From positions 41,688 to 105,687 of the forward strand of contig NZ_JAMBNQ010000015.1 in NCBI RefSeq assembly GCF_023715155.1: a stretch of 64,000 nucleotides of DNA. Direction: 5' to 3'. The stretch comes from Neobacillus mesonae (GTDB lineage: Bacteria; Bacillota; Bacilli; Bacillales; Cytobacillaceae). Of this stretch, positions 53,670 through 61,737 are shown piece after piece. The notes under the pieces were generated by a model that worked only from the letters and a program-made list of their open reading frames with translations, was not told the origin of the DNA and made no database searches. The stretch's first letter is position 1. Every line of letters begins with the position of its first letter. A program made the position numbers and the translations under genes.

Positions 53670-54155
53670 ATGATAAATGGGGAATTTTCTAGAAAAGGTG
53701 TTGCCCATATGGTCTTATTTATTTCTTCTATTATCTTATTTAATTCAATTACATTCAAAATGAAAAAACACCTTACAAAAAATCAAGTTGTTCATATTTG
53801 GACATTTACAATGGTTTTGTTATCCTTCTTTGATGTATATATTGATCAAATCTATGAAGGTTATTGGTATTTTGAAAAAGGAATTGATTGGAAAAATCTC
53901 TGTGCTTACTCATTACTTATTCCACCAGTAAATGTCATGATATTAAATTGGTATCCTTGGTTAAAAAAATTGTGTTATCTAGCTCTTTGGATTCTTTTTA
54001 TTATTGTATATGAAAATTTAGCCTTACTGCCAGAGACTTGGGGATATTTTCATTATGGCTGGTGGAAATTTCGATTATCACTAATCCTCGACCCAATTTT
54101 ACTGGCAACTTTGCTTACTTATTTTAGATGGATTCGTAAAATCGAAAAAAGTTGA
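53670..54155 (+). CDS. Possible third CBO0543-like membrane protein
   Basis: The 161-residue product has four to five spans and an aromatic-rich C-terminus (LPETWGYFHYGWWKFRLSLI). Size and topology fit the two preceding genes, but the YTDL core is not evident, so family membership is less sure. No strong ribosome site at 53670; ATG 53712 (MVLFISSIILFNS) is an alternative start. Unknown function. Confidence 0.6.
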   Translation: MINGEFSRKGVAHMVLFISSIILFNSITFKMKKHLTKNQVVHIWTFTMVLLSFFDVYIDQIYEGYWYFEKGIDWKNLCAYSLLIPPVNVMILNWYPWLKKLCYLALWILFIIVYENLALLPETWGYFHYGWWKFRLSLILDPILLATLLTYFRWIRKIEKS

Positions 54156-54368
54156 AGTGAAGAGGAGTTTGTGGGTGGTGATTTCGGTGGAGTTTTTTGG
54201 GTGTACAAAAATTGTAACTCCAAAATAAATATTCCCAATTTCAGTTCTGAATCCATATTATTCCGGCTTTAGACCATAAAATGATTAACTCGTATATATT
54301 AGTCGCATCCTTTACAGAACCCAGCTGACACCATTGATTGATTCATTAAGTGTTAAACACCACTAAGG

Positions 54369-54500
54369 ATCCATGGAGCAGTTACCGCACGAGAATATGA
54401 CTTACCAGCAGTTGCCGGAGTAAAACATGATGCCAAAATGATAAAAGAAGAGCAACTGATTTTTGGAGATGGGACTAAAGGATACATCAAAATATTGTAA
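54369..54500 (+). pseudogene. C-terminal fragment of a PEP-utilising enzyme (PEP synthase / rifampin phosphotransferase type)
   Basis: The frame reads IHGAVTAREYDLPAVAGVKH then DAKMIKEEQLIFGDGTKGYI and stops. This is the swivelling phosphohistidine domain of PEP synthase or rifampin phosphotransferase (usual motif SHGA-VAREYGIPAVVG...DG-GIV-IL), with the active-site His in IHGA. Only 43 codons survive, with no start, so it is a relic. Confidence 0.75.
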
Positions 54501-54749
54501 TGGTTGAATATGTCCATTTAATTATTTCCAATAAGCCTGCAAAATGTTATTCCAAAGGATAGATTTATATAAATCCAGGCTGGATCCAATTGTGGTCCAG
54601 TCGTTTTGAAAGTGAAAGATGGGCAGCCAGAAAATAAAATAGTACATTCAAAGGAATGTCGTTGTAATTTATAAAACTTTTATAATTGATTTATTGTTTG
54701 TTTATTTTTATTGGAGATAATTTAGTTTAGAGACTAACAAACTTTTTTG

Positions 54750-54852
54750 GCAGGTTCTAGCTGCCTGAAAATGAGCAGCGCAAGAGAATTGGGTAAAGCA
54801 GCAAGGCTCTAGCTGCTCGAAAAGGAGAAGTACAAGGGAATTGGGTAAAGTA
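54750..54852 (+). repeat. Two-unit 52-bp repeat with hairpin arms (mini-array)
   Basis: TTCTAGCTGC (54755) and CTCTAGCTGC (54807) are 52 bp apart, as are GAATTGGGTAAAG (54786 and 54838). Each unit has inverted arms: GGCAG / CTGCC in unit 1 and AGCAGC / GCTGCT in unit 2, with loops of 7-9 nt, shorter than in arrays 1-3. Confidence 0.75.
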
Positions 54853-55382
54853 GGAGAAATAGTAAGGGAAACTATCCCCCCTATTATAATAATTACTTTA
54901 TTATTTAAAATAAACCCACCGTCCAAAGCCTGCCTCATTAAAATTTTCCTTTAATACCTTCTAATTACTTTTTCAGCCACAACTCCTTCACTCCACTGAA
55001 ATATTTCTTGGGTAGTTGGTATTTTCCTAATAAGAAAAAGTAATTGATGGTTGTTAAATAGCGGTCTTGATTTTTTATAATCCTGTTTATTGTGATGGAT
55101 GGCACGAAGACTCCTCAGAAATGCTAACGCATTTCCTTCGTGCATGGGCGGATTCAAAGATGTTAATTCAGTATCCTGTAGGAGTACGTGACGTGCCAGG
55201 GGAGACCCCCCAGGGCGTTTAGTGCTGAGGAGACAAGACACCCCAGAACGCCCGCGAACCGCTTGTGCCTCCGTCTAAAAGCTATCGCTTTTAGACGTGC
55301 GATATCCATGCTGAAGAAGACTTCCTTGTGAAGCGAAAATCAACAACCAAGTTTACAAAGCCATTTTTTAAAGGGGATTATC

Positions 55383-56825
55383 ATGTCTATTAAGAAACGT
55401 CTTTTTTTTTCAAATGCGGTTATGATTATAATGCCGATCATAGTAATCATATTCATTATCTTTTTACTTAATATTGTATTCTTCAATGGGTTTGGAAGTA
55501 ATAAGGGCGGCTTCAATCAAAATTGGCAAAGAATAGATGGAGCATTAACAGAGTTTTATAATGAATTGCAAAAAACGGCATCACTTGATCCAGATAAGTT
55601 TTATAATGATAAATATTTAAACTCCTTAAGAGAACGACTGAATGAAAAAAAAGTAGAAGTGATTATTCGGAAAGACAATGAACTATTATTTACATCCGCT
55701 CAACAGATGTCAATCATGAAAAATGATCTCCCTGATTTCGGGTATAAAGGATATTATCCGGCTGGATCATGGGTTGGTGATGGACATTACTCAACGATAC
55801 AATATGATTTCTATTTCAATGATTCGTCAAAAGGTTCGATATTTCTATTAGAGTCATCTGCATCGTTTGTGAATTTTGCTAGATCATTTTTTCCAGTTTT
55901 ATTTATAGGTTTAATCCTTGTCTTTGTACTGACAAATGTTTTACTATCGACTCTTGTTTCTCGAAGTATTTTACGTCCTGTCCGCCTATTATCTGATGCT
56001 GCTGAAAAAATCAGAAGTGGAAATCTAAACTTCCGTATCAAGTCAAAAGGTCGTGATGAACTTGGGAAACTTGTGAACTCATTTGATTCGATGAGAGAGC
56101 AGCTAAAAGAATCATTGGAGCTGCGGGATAAATATGAACATAATCGAAAAGAAATGATTGCAAACATTTCCCATGATTTAAAAACGCCTATAACATCGAT
56201 ACTTGGCTATGTCGAAGGGATTCAGGATGGGGTGGCAGGCTCTGCCCAGAAACAAAAAGAGTATCTGGCCACCATCCACTCTAAGGCATTATATGTAAAT
56301 CGATTAATAGAAGAGTTATCCTTGTATTCAAAATTAGATGTGAAAAAACTCCCTTTTCATTTTGAATCTGTCGATATTTATGCGTTTATTCAAGATTATT
56401 TGAATGATATAAATGATGAATTAAGTGAGAAGGACATACAAGTGGTGTTTGATACAGAAGAAGATAGGCATGTGAAAGTGTGCATAGATCGAGATAAAGT
56501 AGTGCGTGTAGTGGAAAATATCATTTTTAATAGTGTTAAATATATGAATAGAGGATTCGGCAGGATAACGATTTTTATTACAGAGCAAGAAAAAAAGGTT
56601 AAAGTAAGCATAAGTGATAATGGACCAGGTGTTTCCGAAGATGAAGTTTCAACTATTTTCAATCGATTTTATCGGACAGATCCATCACGAAGTACAGCAG
56701 GAAGTGGACTAGGACTGGCTATTGCATCACAAATAATTAAGGCACATGATGGAGAAATTTGGGCGGAAAATCTATCATCAGGCGGATTGTGTGTTCACTT
56801 TACCCTTAAAAAAACAAAAGGATGA
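55383..56825 (+). CDS. Membrane sensor histidine kinase with HAMP domain
   Basis: The 480-residue product has TM1 (~12-34), an extracellular sensor loop to ~160, TM2 (~163-185), HAMP (RSILRPVRLLSDAAEKIRSG), HisKA (ANISHDLKTPITSILGYVEG) and HATPase_c with NIIFNSVKYM, DNGPGV and GSGLGLAIA. It overlaps the next gene, an OmpR regulator, by 4 nt or is followed by it within 6 nt, so they form one operon. The signal is unknown; the pair resembles envelope-stress or antimicrobial sensing systems only in general form. Confidence 0.9.
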   Translation: MSIKKRLFFSNAVMIIMPIIVIIFIIFLLNIVFFNGFGSNKGGFNQNWQRIDGALTEFYNELQKTASLDPDKFYNDKYLNSLRERLNEKKVEVIIRKDNELLFTSAQQMSIMKNDLPDFGYKGYYPAGSWVGDGHYSTIQYDFYFNDSSKGSIFLLESSASFVNFARSFFPVLFIGLILVFVLTNVLLSTLVSRSILRPVRLLSDAAEKIRSGNLNFRIKSKGRDELGKLVNSFDSMREQLKESLELRDKYEHNRKEMIANISHDLKTPITSILGYVEGIQDGVAGSAQKQKEYLATIHSKALYVNRLIEELSLYSKLDVKKLPFHFESVDIYAFIQDYLNDINDELSEKDIQVVFDTEEDRHVKVCIDRDKVVRVVENIIFNSVKYMNRGFGRITIFITEQEKKVKVSISDNGPGVSEDEVSTIFNRFYRTDPSRSTAGSGLGLAIASQIIKAHDGEIWAENLSSGGLCVHFTLKKTKG

Positions 56826-56830
56826 AAAGG

Positions 56831-57520
56831 ATGGACAAAAAAATATTGATTATTGAAGATGATCAAAGCATTGCTGCATTAGAAAGAGATTATCTTGAGA
56901 TTGAAGGCTTTCAGGTGGAAATTACTGCGGATGGAAGGGCAGGTCTTGATGCTGCATTACATCGACAGTTTGATTTGATTTTACTTGATTTAATGGTTCC
57001 AAATATAAATGGATTTGAAATTTGCAAACAGGTCAGAAAAGTGACGAATATTCCCATTCTGATGGTTACTGCTAAATATGAAGATATTGATAAAGTACGT
57101 GGATTTGGCTTAGGTGCAGATGATTATATTGTGAAACCTTTCAGCCCAAGTGAGTTAACAGCAAGAGTAAAAGCCCATATTGTTAGGTATGAGCGACTAA
57201 CACAGGCGGATCCTTCGAAAGATGAAATCCAAGTTAGAGGGCTTCAGCTGAACATGGCATCAAGGCAAGTCTTTATCGACGGTAAGGAGATTATTTTGAC
57301 AACAAAAGAATTTGATTTATTATCCTTTTTTGCGAAACATCCAAATCAAGTTTTTTCAAAGGAAGAATTATTTGAAAAGATATGGGGGCTGGATTCAGTA
57401 GGAGATAATGCCACTGTTACTGTTCATGTGAAAAAAATACGCAAAAAAATAGAAAAAGATACATCCAATCCACAGTACATTCAAACAATATGGGGCTCTG
57501 GATATCGTTTTAAGGGATAG
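56831..57520 (+). CDS. OmpR/PhoB-family response regulator
   Basis: I start at ATG 56831 (MDKKILIIEDDQSIAALE), with AAAGG 9 nt upstream; ATG 56822 is in frame but has no spacing for a site. The 229-residue product has a receiver domain (acidic pair EDD, phospho-Asp in LILLDLMVP, Lys in DYIVKPFSP) and a winged-helix C-terminal domain (LTTKEFDLLSFFAKHPNQVF; TVTVHVKKIRKKI). It is the partner of the kinase upstream. A hairpin terminator lies at about 57541-57585. Confidence 0.92.
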   Translation: MDKKILIIEDDQSIAALERDYLEIEGFQVEITADGRAGLDAALHRQFDLILLDLMVPNINGFEICKQVRKVTNIPILMVTAKYEDIDKVRGFGLGADDYIVKPFSPSELTARVKAHIVRYERLTQADPSKDEIQVRGLQLNMASRQVFIDGKEIILTTKEFDLLSFFAKHPNQVFSKEELFEKIWGLDSVGDNATVTVHVKKIRKKIEKDTSNPQYIQTIWGSGYRFKG

Positions 57521-57540
57521 AAGAAATAGAATTTCGTATT

Positions 57541-57585
57541 AAAACACTCAAAGCACTCAGTCTAAAGTAGATTGGGTGTTTTTAT
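57541..57585 (+). terminator. Terminator after the response regulator
   Basis: Imperfect stem AACACTCAA / TTGGGTGTT with T run. Confidence 0.6.
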
Positions 57586-57774
57586 TTGTCGCTGTTAATT
57601 AGAAGGACATATTAGTTTATAGATTTTTTATACATCCTTCAGATGGAGTTCATATTCCATTGCTATAGTAAAAACAGAGGCAAGAGTAAAAGCCCATTCC
57701 TATGCTGAGATTCCAATGTTATAAAGCTGTGCCTGGTAAATAGAATTTAAAAATAATGAAAGGAATGATTTAAT

Positions 57775-57996
57775 ATGTACCATTGGGGATATTTCCATCC
57801 ATTTGGCCTGATTTTCTTATTGATTATTGTAGGATTTTTTATTACAAACATGATTCTTTGGAGAAGAAGGGGAGGAATGTGTTATCACAATCAAAGTGAT
57901 GCTCTTTCTATCCTGGAAAGCCGCCTTGTAAGGGGAGAAATTACAGCTGAAGAATTTAACGAACTTAAAAAGACGTTAAAAGGCAAAAATAAATAA
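57775..57996 (+). CDS. Small SHOCT-domain membrane protein
   Basis: The 73-residue product has one membrane span (residues ~10-30; FGLIFLLIIVGFFITNMILW) and a C-terminal SHOCT motif (SILESRLVRGEITAEEFNEL). SHOCT domains are short oligomerisation modules. AAAGGAATG precedes the ATG. It lies downstream of the two-component genes and could be a target, which is only a positional guess. Confidence 0.82.
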   Translation: MYHWGYFHPFGLIFLLIIVGFFITNMILWRRRGGMCYHNQSDALSILESRLVRGEITAEEFNELKKTLKGKNK

Positions 57997-58114
57997 AGTG
58001 AAAAAGACAAAAATCTTAATGCAGCAGTATACATTGGAACGACAGCATATGGAAAGGGCATCAAAATGCCTTTAAATAAAAAATAGCGAGGAGGATTAAG
58101 GGGTTTAAACATAC

Positions 58115-58768
58115 ATGATCAAGCAGAAAAAGAGTTGGTGGATTTTAGTTATTGTTTCAATTGGAGTTATGGTTCCTTTTATGTACCCATATTTAACTTT
58201 TGATCCAGATAAAAGCCGAGTGAACATTACATCCACTGCTATTCAATATCCAGTACTTGTTGCACATATAATATTTGCTTTTATCGCTATAGTAACTGGT
58301 TTTTTTCAGTTTATCGACTCTATTCGTCACAGACATCCAAAAATTCATCGTAATATTGGAAGAATGTATGTGATAAGTATATTCATTAGCGGAATCTTTG
58401 CGTTTGTTTTATTCTTTTACACGGAAAGTTTTACAAAGGCGATGGCTTTTTTAGTGTTAACAGTATTGTGGTTATTTACAACTTGGAAGGCATATCAAGC
58501 AGCTGTAAAAAGACGTTTTCATGAACATCGAAAATGGATAATACGAAGTTTTGGTATTACCCTGGCTGCTGTGAATGCTCGTTTACTCGTCCCATTTCTT
58601 CTTCTAGGATATACTGTTTTTCATACATTCACATTGCCAGGCGGAAGAGATTTGATGATTGACGAGGTGCTAAATATAAATATATGGGCAGGTCTTGTAC
58701 TGAATATGGTGATTGTTGAATGGGTCATTATTCCAAAATCTAAAAATCCACTTAAAAGTAACAAGTAA
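58115..58768 (+). CDS. DUF2306-family membrane protein
   Basis: The 217-residue product has seven predicted spans, with HIIFAFIAIVTGFFQFIDSI, RHRHPKIHRNIGRMYVISIF and RRFHEHRKWIIRSF. The paired His-rich loops (RHPKIHRNIGR; FHEHRKWMIR) are the DUF2306 signature. Function unknown; conserved His may bind metal or heme. AGGAGGATTAAGGGG precedes the ATG. The epoxide-hydrolase-like gene follows after 50 bp and may share the transcript. Confidence 0.82.
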   Translation: MIKQKKSWWILVIVSIGVMVPFMYPYLTFDPDKSRVNITSTAIQYPVLVAHIIFAFIAIVTGFFQFIDSIRHRHPKIHRNIGRMYVISIFISGIFAFVLFFYTESFTKAMAFLVLTVLWLFTTWKAYQAAVKRRFHEHRKWIIRSFGITLAAVNARLLVPFLLLGYTVFHTFTLPGGRDLMIDEVLNINIWAGLVLNMVIVEWVIIPKSKNPLKSNK

Positions 58769-58818
58769 TTTACCTTGCCACTTTTAAAAAAACTTGCTGG
58801 TATAGGGGATGTAGTAGT

Positions 58819-59787
58819 ATGAATGAATTTTCAGAGCATATTGTCCATGCGAATGGTATAGACATGCATGTTGCAGAATGTGGAAAGGGAAAACCTGTAT
58901 TGTTTTTACACGGCTTCCCTGAATTATGGTATTCATGGAGATACCAATTGCCGTATTTGTCCAAGTCTGGTTATCGGGCTATAGCTGTTGATTTAAGGGG
59001 GTACGGTCAATCAAGTGTCCCTGATAATGTACGTTCTTATAGCATGAGAAACATGGTGGAAGATATCGTACAATTAGTAAATGAAATGAATTTAGATCGA
59101 GCAGCACTTGTGGGACATGATTGGGGGGCTAATATTGCTTGGGCATGTGCACAAATGTACCCTGAAAGGTTCGATGTAGTACTAGCATTAAGCGTGCCAT
59201 TCTCCCCAAGGCCCCCTATGCCATTAACAGAGATGATTAAAAAGAACTCTCCCTCATTTAACTGGCTTGTGTATTTTCAAGATGAGGGTGTTGCAGAATC
59301 AGAATTAGAAAAAGATATAGAAACTACTTTGCACCGTATTTATTATGGTCTCTCAGGTGATGCACCAGAAGGATTACCAGCAAAGTTAGTATCCCAGCTG
59401 CCGAAAGAATCAACGTTATTGGATCCTATTCCAGATCCTCCAGACTTGCCGACCTGGTTAACGAAAAATGATTTAAACTACTTTGTTGATAATTTTAAAC
59501 AAACAGGTTTTACTGGAGCTTTAAATCGTTATAGAAATGTAGATTATGATTGGATTGATTTAGAAAAGGAAAGTCAAAGAAAAATAATGCAGCCTGCTCT
59601 TTTTATTGGAGGAGAATTAGACACGGCTACAAGTTTTAATAAACGCAGCATAGAGATAATGAATCATTATGTGCCCAATATTAAGGATAAGATTATTATT
59701 CCTGGTGCAGGACACTATGTACAACAAGAGGCCAGTGAAGATGTTAATAGGATTATCGTCGAATTCTTAGACCAATTCTATATATAA
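58819..59787 (+). CDS. Alpha/beta hydrolase, epoxide-hydrolase/haloalkane-dehalogenase type
   Basis: The 322-residue product has the oxyanion motif HGFPELWYSWRYQ, the nucleophile elbow GHDWGANIAW (Asp nucleophile, as in epoxide hydrolases and dehalogenases, not Ser), an acid residue in FIGGELDT and the catalytic His in GAGHYVQQE. DLRGYGQSS is also conserved. It most likely hydrolyses epoxides. The true substrate cannot be read from sequence. Site TAGGGGATG precedes the ATG. Confidence 0.9.
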   Translation: MNEFSEHIVHANGIDMHVAECGKGKPVLFLHGFPELWYSWRYQLPYLSKSGYRAIAVDLRGYGQSSVPDNVRSYSMRNMVEDIVQLVNEMNLDRAALVGHDWGANIAWACAQMYPERFDVVLALSVPFSPRPPMPLTEMIKKNSPSFNWLVYFQDEGVAESELEKDIETTLHRIYYGLSGDAPEGLPAKLVSQLPKESTLLDPIPDPPDLPTWLTKNDLNYFVDNFKQTGFTGALNRYRNVDYDWIDLEKESQRKIMQPALFIGGELDTATSFNKRSIEIMNHYVPNIKDKIIIPGAGHYVQQEASEDVNRIIVEFLDQFYI

Positions 59788-59803
59788 TAAGTATAAACGT
59801 AAT

Positions 59804-59844
59804 AAGCCTCTATCCACATATAAGAAGGGTTGGAGGCATTTTTA
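59804..59844 (+). terminator. Terminator after the hydrolase gene
   Basis: Stem GCCTCTATCC / GGGTTGGAGGC with T run. Confidence 0.7.
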
Positions 59845-60225
59845 CGATTAGATTGAGGACTGGACATGTGTTGTAGAAAAGTATTTCAACAAAAACAAAA
59901 GAAAGAGTCAAATTGTATATATGAAGCCTTACAGAAAGACGGCAAAGTCAATCAACAACTAAAGTAAAGTGAGGAGATTCAAGAAATGGATGAACTAAGT
60001 CGCATAGATGATAATTAACAGATGCGCTATATGAAACAATTTATAAACTTGTGCCATTTCAGGTTTAAGGACTAATGTAGACCATACTCCTAAATATTCC
60101 TTTCACAATGTTGGTGATTTTAATATATGAGACAAACAAATAGGGGTACCCCACGCATTGCGCGATAGGCCCCCCTAAAACTGTGGCTATTTCATAGCTT
60201 CTCCCCAATAATGAACTCGTTAGGA
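59845..60225. other. 380-bp gap, nothing recognised
   Basis: Short frames only (e.g. MDELSRIDDN from 59985). No hairpin or operator identified with confidence. Confidence 0.45.
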
Positions 60226-61185
60226 TTACTTCATATTCTTTTCCCATGCCGCTTTCACTTCAACACCGGTTGCTTTTGCGGCTGTTTCCAAATCTATTAT
60301 TTCTTGTTCTGACAGTGCTATATCTGCGGCTGATATGGCACTTTTGATGTGGTATGGTTTAGTAACTCCGATAATTGGAACGCTGCCTTTTGCAATTGCC
60401 CAAGCAATAGCAATTTCGGAAGGTTCAACATTGTATTTGCCGGCAATTTTTGACAACTCTTTCATTAGCCCCTCAAGTTTAGCAAGTACCTCCACATTGA
60501 AGGCATCTCCTCGTCTGGTACCGGTTTTAAAGGGATTTTGAGCACTGTATTTCCCGGTCAATGCTCCTTGCTCCAAGACCATATAAGGAAAGAACAATAT
60601 CCTGTTGTTATTGCAATAATCAATGATACCTGCTTCTTCTGATGAACGATAAAGTAAACTATAGTGGTTTTGTACAGCTGATAATGGGAAACCAGCTTCT
60701 TCTAAAATAGACTGAGCTAACTTTATTTCTTCTAGATTATGATTGGATACCCCGGCATATTTCACTTTACCGCTTTTCATTAGTGGTATCAGTTTCTCGG
60801 TCCACCTTTTAACATCTTGCGGGCTGTGAATCCAATAGATATCCACGTAATCAATGCCGAGCCTGTTTAAACTGTTGTTAAGAAATTCTTCAGGGGCATC
60901 GTCCGATTGATCGGGGCGGGGCGTGAATTTCGTCGAGATCAATACGTCTTTTCTATCTTTTATAAATGAACCTAAAATCGTTTCGGAAGCACCCATTCCA
61001 TATACGGCGGCAGTATCCCATAAATTAAATCCGGCATCCATTGCCGCATCAAAGACAGGCTTTAGATCCTTTTCATTAAGATCATTACCAAAAACGGTAT
61101 TCCCTCCATTGATGCCATTACCCCATGACCAGGTACCGAGAGCTATTGAGGGAATCTCTGTATTTCCCAACTGAACCATTTTCAT
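60226..61185 (-). CDS. Aldo/keto reductase family oxidoreductase
   Basis: The 319-residue product forms a TIM barrel of the AKR family: GLGTWSWG-like IALGTWSWGN, GFNLWDTAAVYGMGASE (catalytic Asp and Tyr), LISTKF (catalytic Lys), YWIHSP (catalytic His), and a C-terminal NADPH site (IAWAIAKGSVPIIGVTKPYH). It would reduce aldehydes or ketones with NADPH; the substrate is unknown. It is transcribed alone. Confidence 0.92.
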   Translation of the reverse strand: MKMVQLGNTEIPSIALGTWSWGNGINGGNTVFGNDLNEKDLKPVFDAAMDAGFNLWDTAAVYGMGASETILGSFIKDRKDVLISTKFTPRPDQSDDAPEEFLNNSLNRLGIDYVDIYWIHSPQDVKRWTEKLIPLMKSGKVKYAGVSNHNLEEIKLAQSILEEAGFPLSAVQNHYSLLYRSSEEAGIIDYCNNNRILFFPYMVLEQGALTGKYSAQNPFKTGTRRGDAFNVEVLAKLEGLMKELSKIAGKYNVEPSEIAIAWAIAKGSVPIIGVTKPYHIKSAISAADIALSEQEIIDLETAAKATGVEVKAAWEKNMK

Positions 61186-61618
61186 TTATCAATTTCCACC
61201 TTTAATTATTTTTTGATGTTCATTATTACGATTTCATTTTAAAAAGTCAAGGTAAACGAGCTTAATTGAACTTCCACTTCACAGCCGGCCAATCTTATTT
61301 GAAAGTATTTTTAAAAATGTAAGATTAAAGGATTTGAAGCTGTATTTTTATCAGTGTAATATTATTTGATTTGCCAAGCGTTGGGAAAGTAAAGTTTTTA
61401 TTTGGTACTAGAAATGAGCGCCCTTTTTTTTACCTTCAGCCCAATAAGCGGTTGATATCAAATATTATTCCGAATACCCTTTTGCAAAAATCTTATTTTC
61501 CAACACCCATTGTAAAGCGCAGCATTACAATAAAATTTGTCAAGAAAAGCAATTAGCGGATCAATTAACATTGATGGATGATTCCAAGTTGAAGGCTCTA
61601 ATTGTCTTTTGGCGGCAC
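61186..61618. other. 430-bp gap
   Basis: A frame at 61371-61556 (61 aa, TTG start, basic) lacks a ribosome site and is not supported. Nothing else recognised. Confidence 0.45.
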
Positions 61619-61655
61619 AAAAAGGCAACTAACCATGTAGAGTTGCCTTCCTGCG
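61619..61655. repeat. rlmCD-terminator-like repeat (copy 4), also terminator of the L,D-transpeptidase gene
   Basis: AAAGGCAACTAACC-AT, then GTTGCCTT and CGTTT match the rlmCD stop-terminator region (34570-34608) at about 31 of 38 bases. It forms a stem AAGGCAACT / AGTTGCCTT; on the minus strand a T run follows, so it can terminate the gene at 61738-63171. It may mark the outer edge of the region inserted beside rlmCD. Confidence 0.6.
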
Positions 61656-61737
61656 TTTTTATTACATATTAGTTTTTTAAACAAAGAGCCAGCTGTTTCT
61701 AAAAAGTTTTACTATTGGGGGGCAGCCAATCCATTCC

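Larger units (their letters stand above)
54156..55382. other. 1.2-kb gap with gene and repeat remnants
   Basis: Contains a segment at 54210-54251 related to 46048-46077 and 46340-46375, the fragment of a PEP-utilising enzyme (54369-54500), a two-unit 52-bp repeat (54750-54852), and at about 55095-55345 a degenerate copy of a common Bacillus intergenic element (ACTCCT, GAGACCCCCCAGG, GAGGAG, ending AAGCGAAAATCAACAACC). No intact gene. Confidence 0.6.

Noticed and set aside
61371..61556. 61-codon ORF between the aldo/keto reductase and the L,D-transpeptidase
   Set aside because: TTG start without a ribosome site, low-complexity basic product, not conserved in any family I know.
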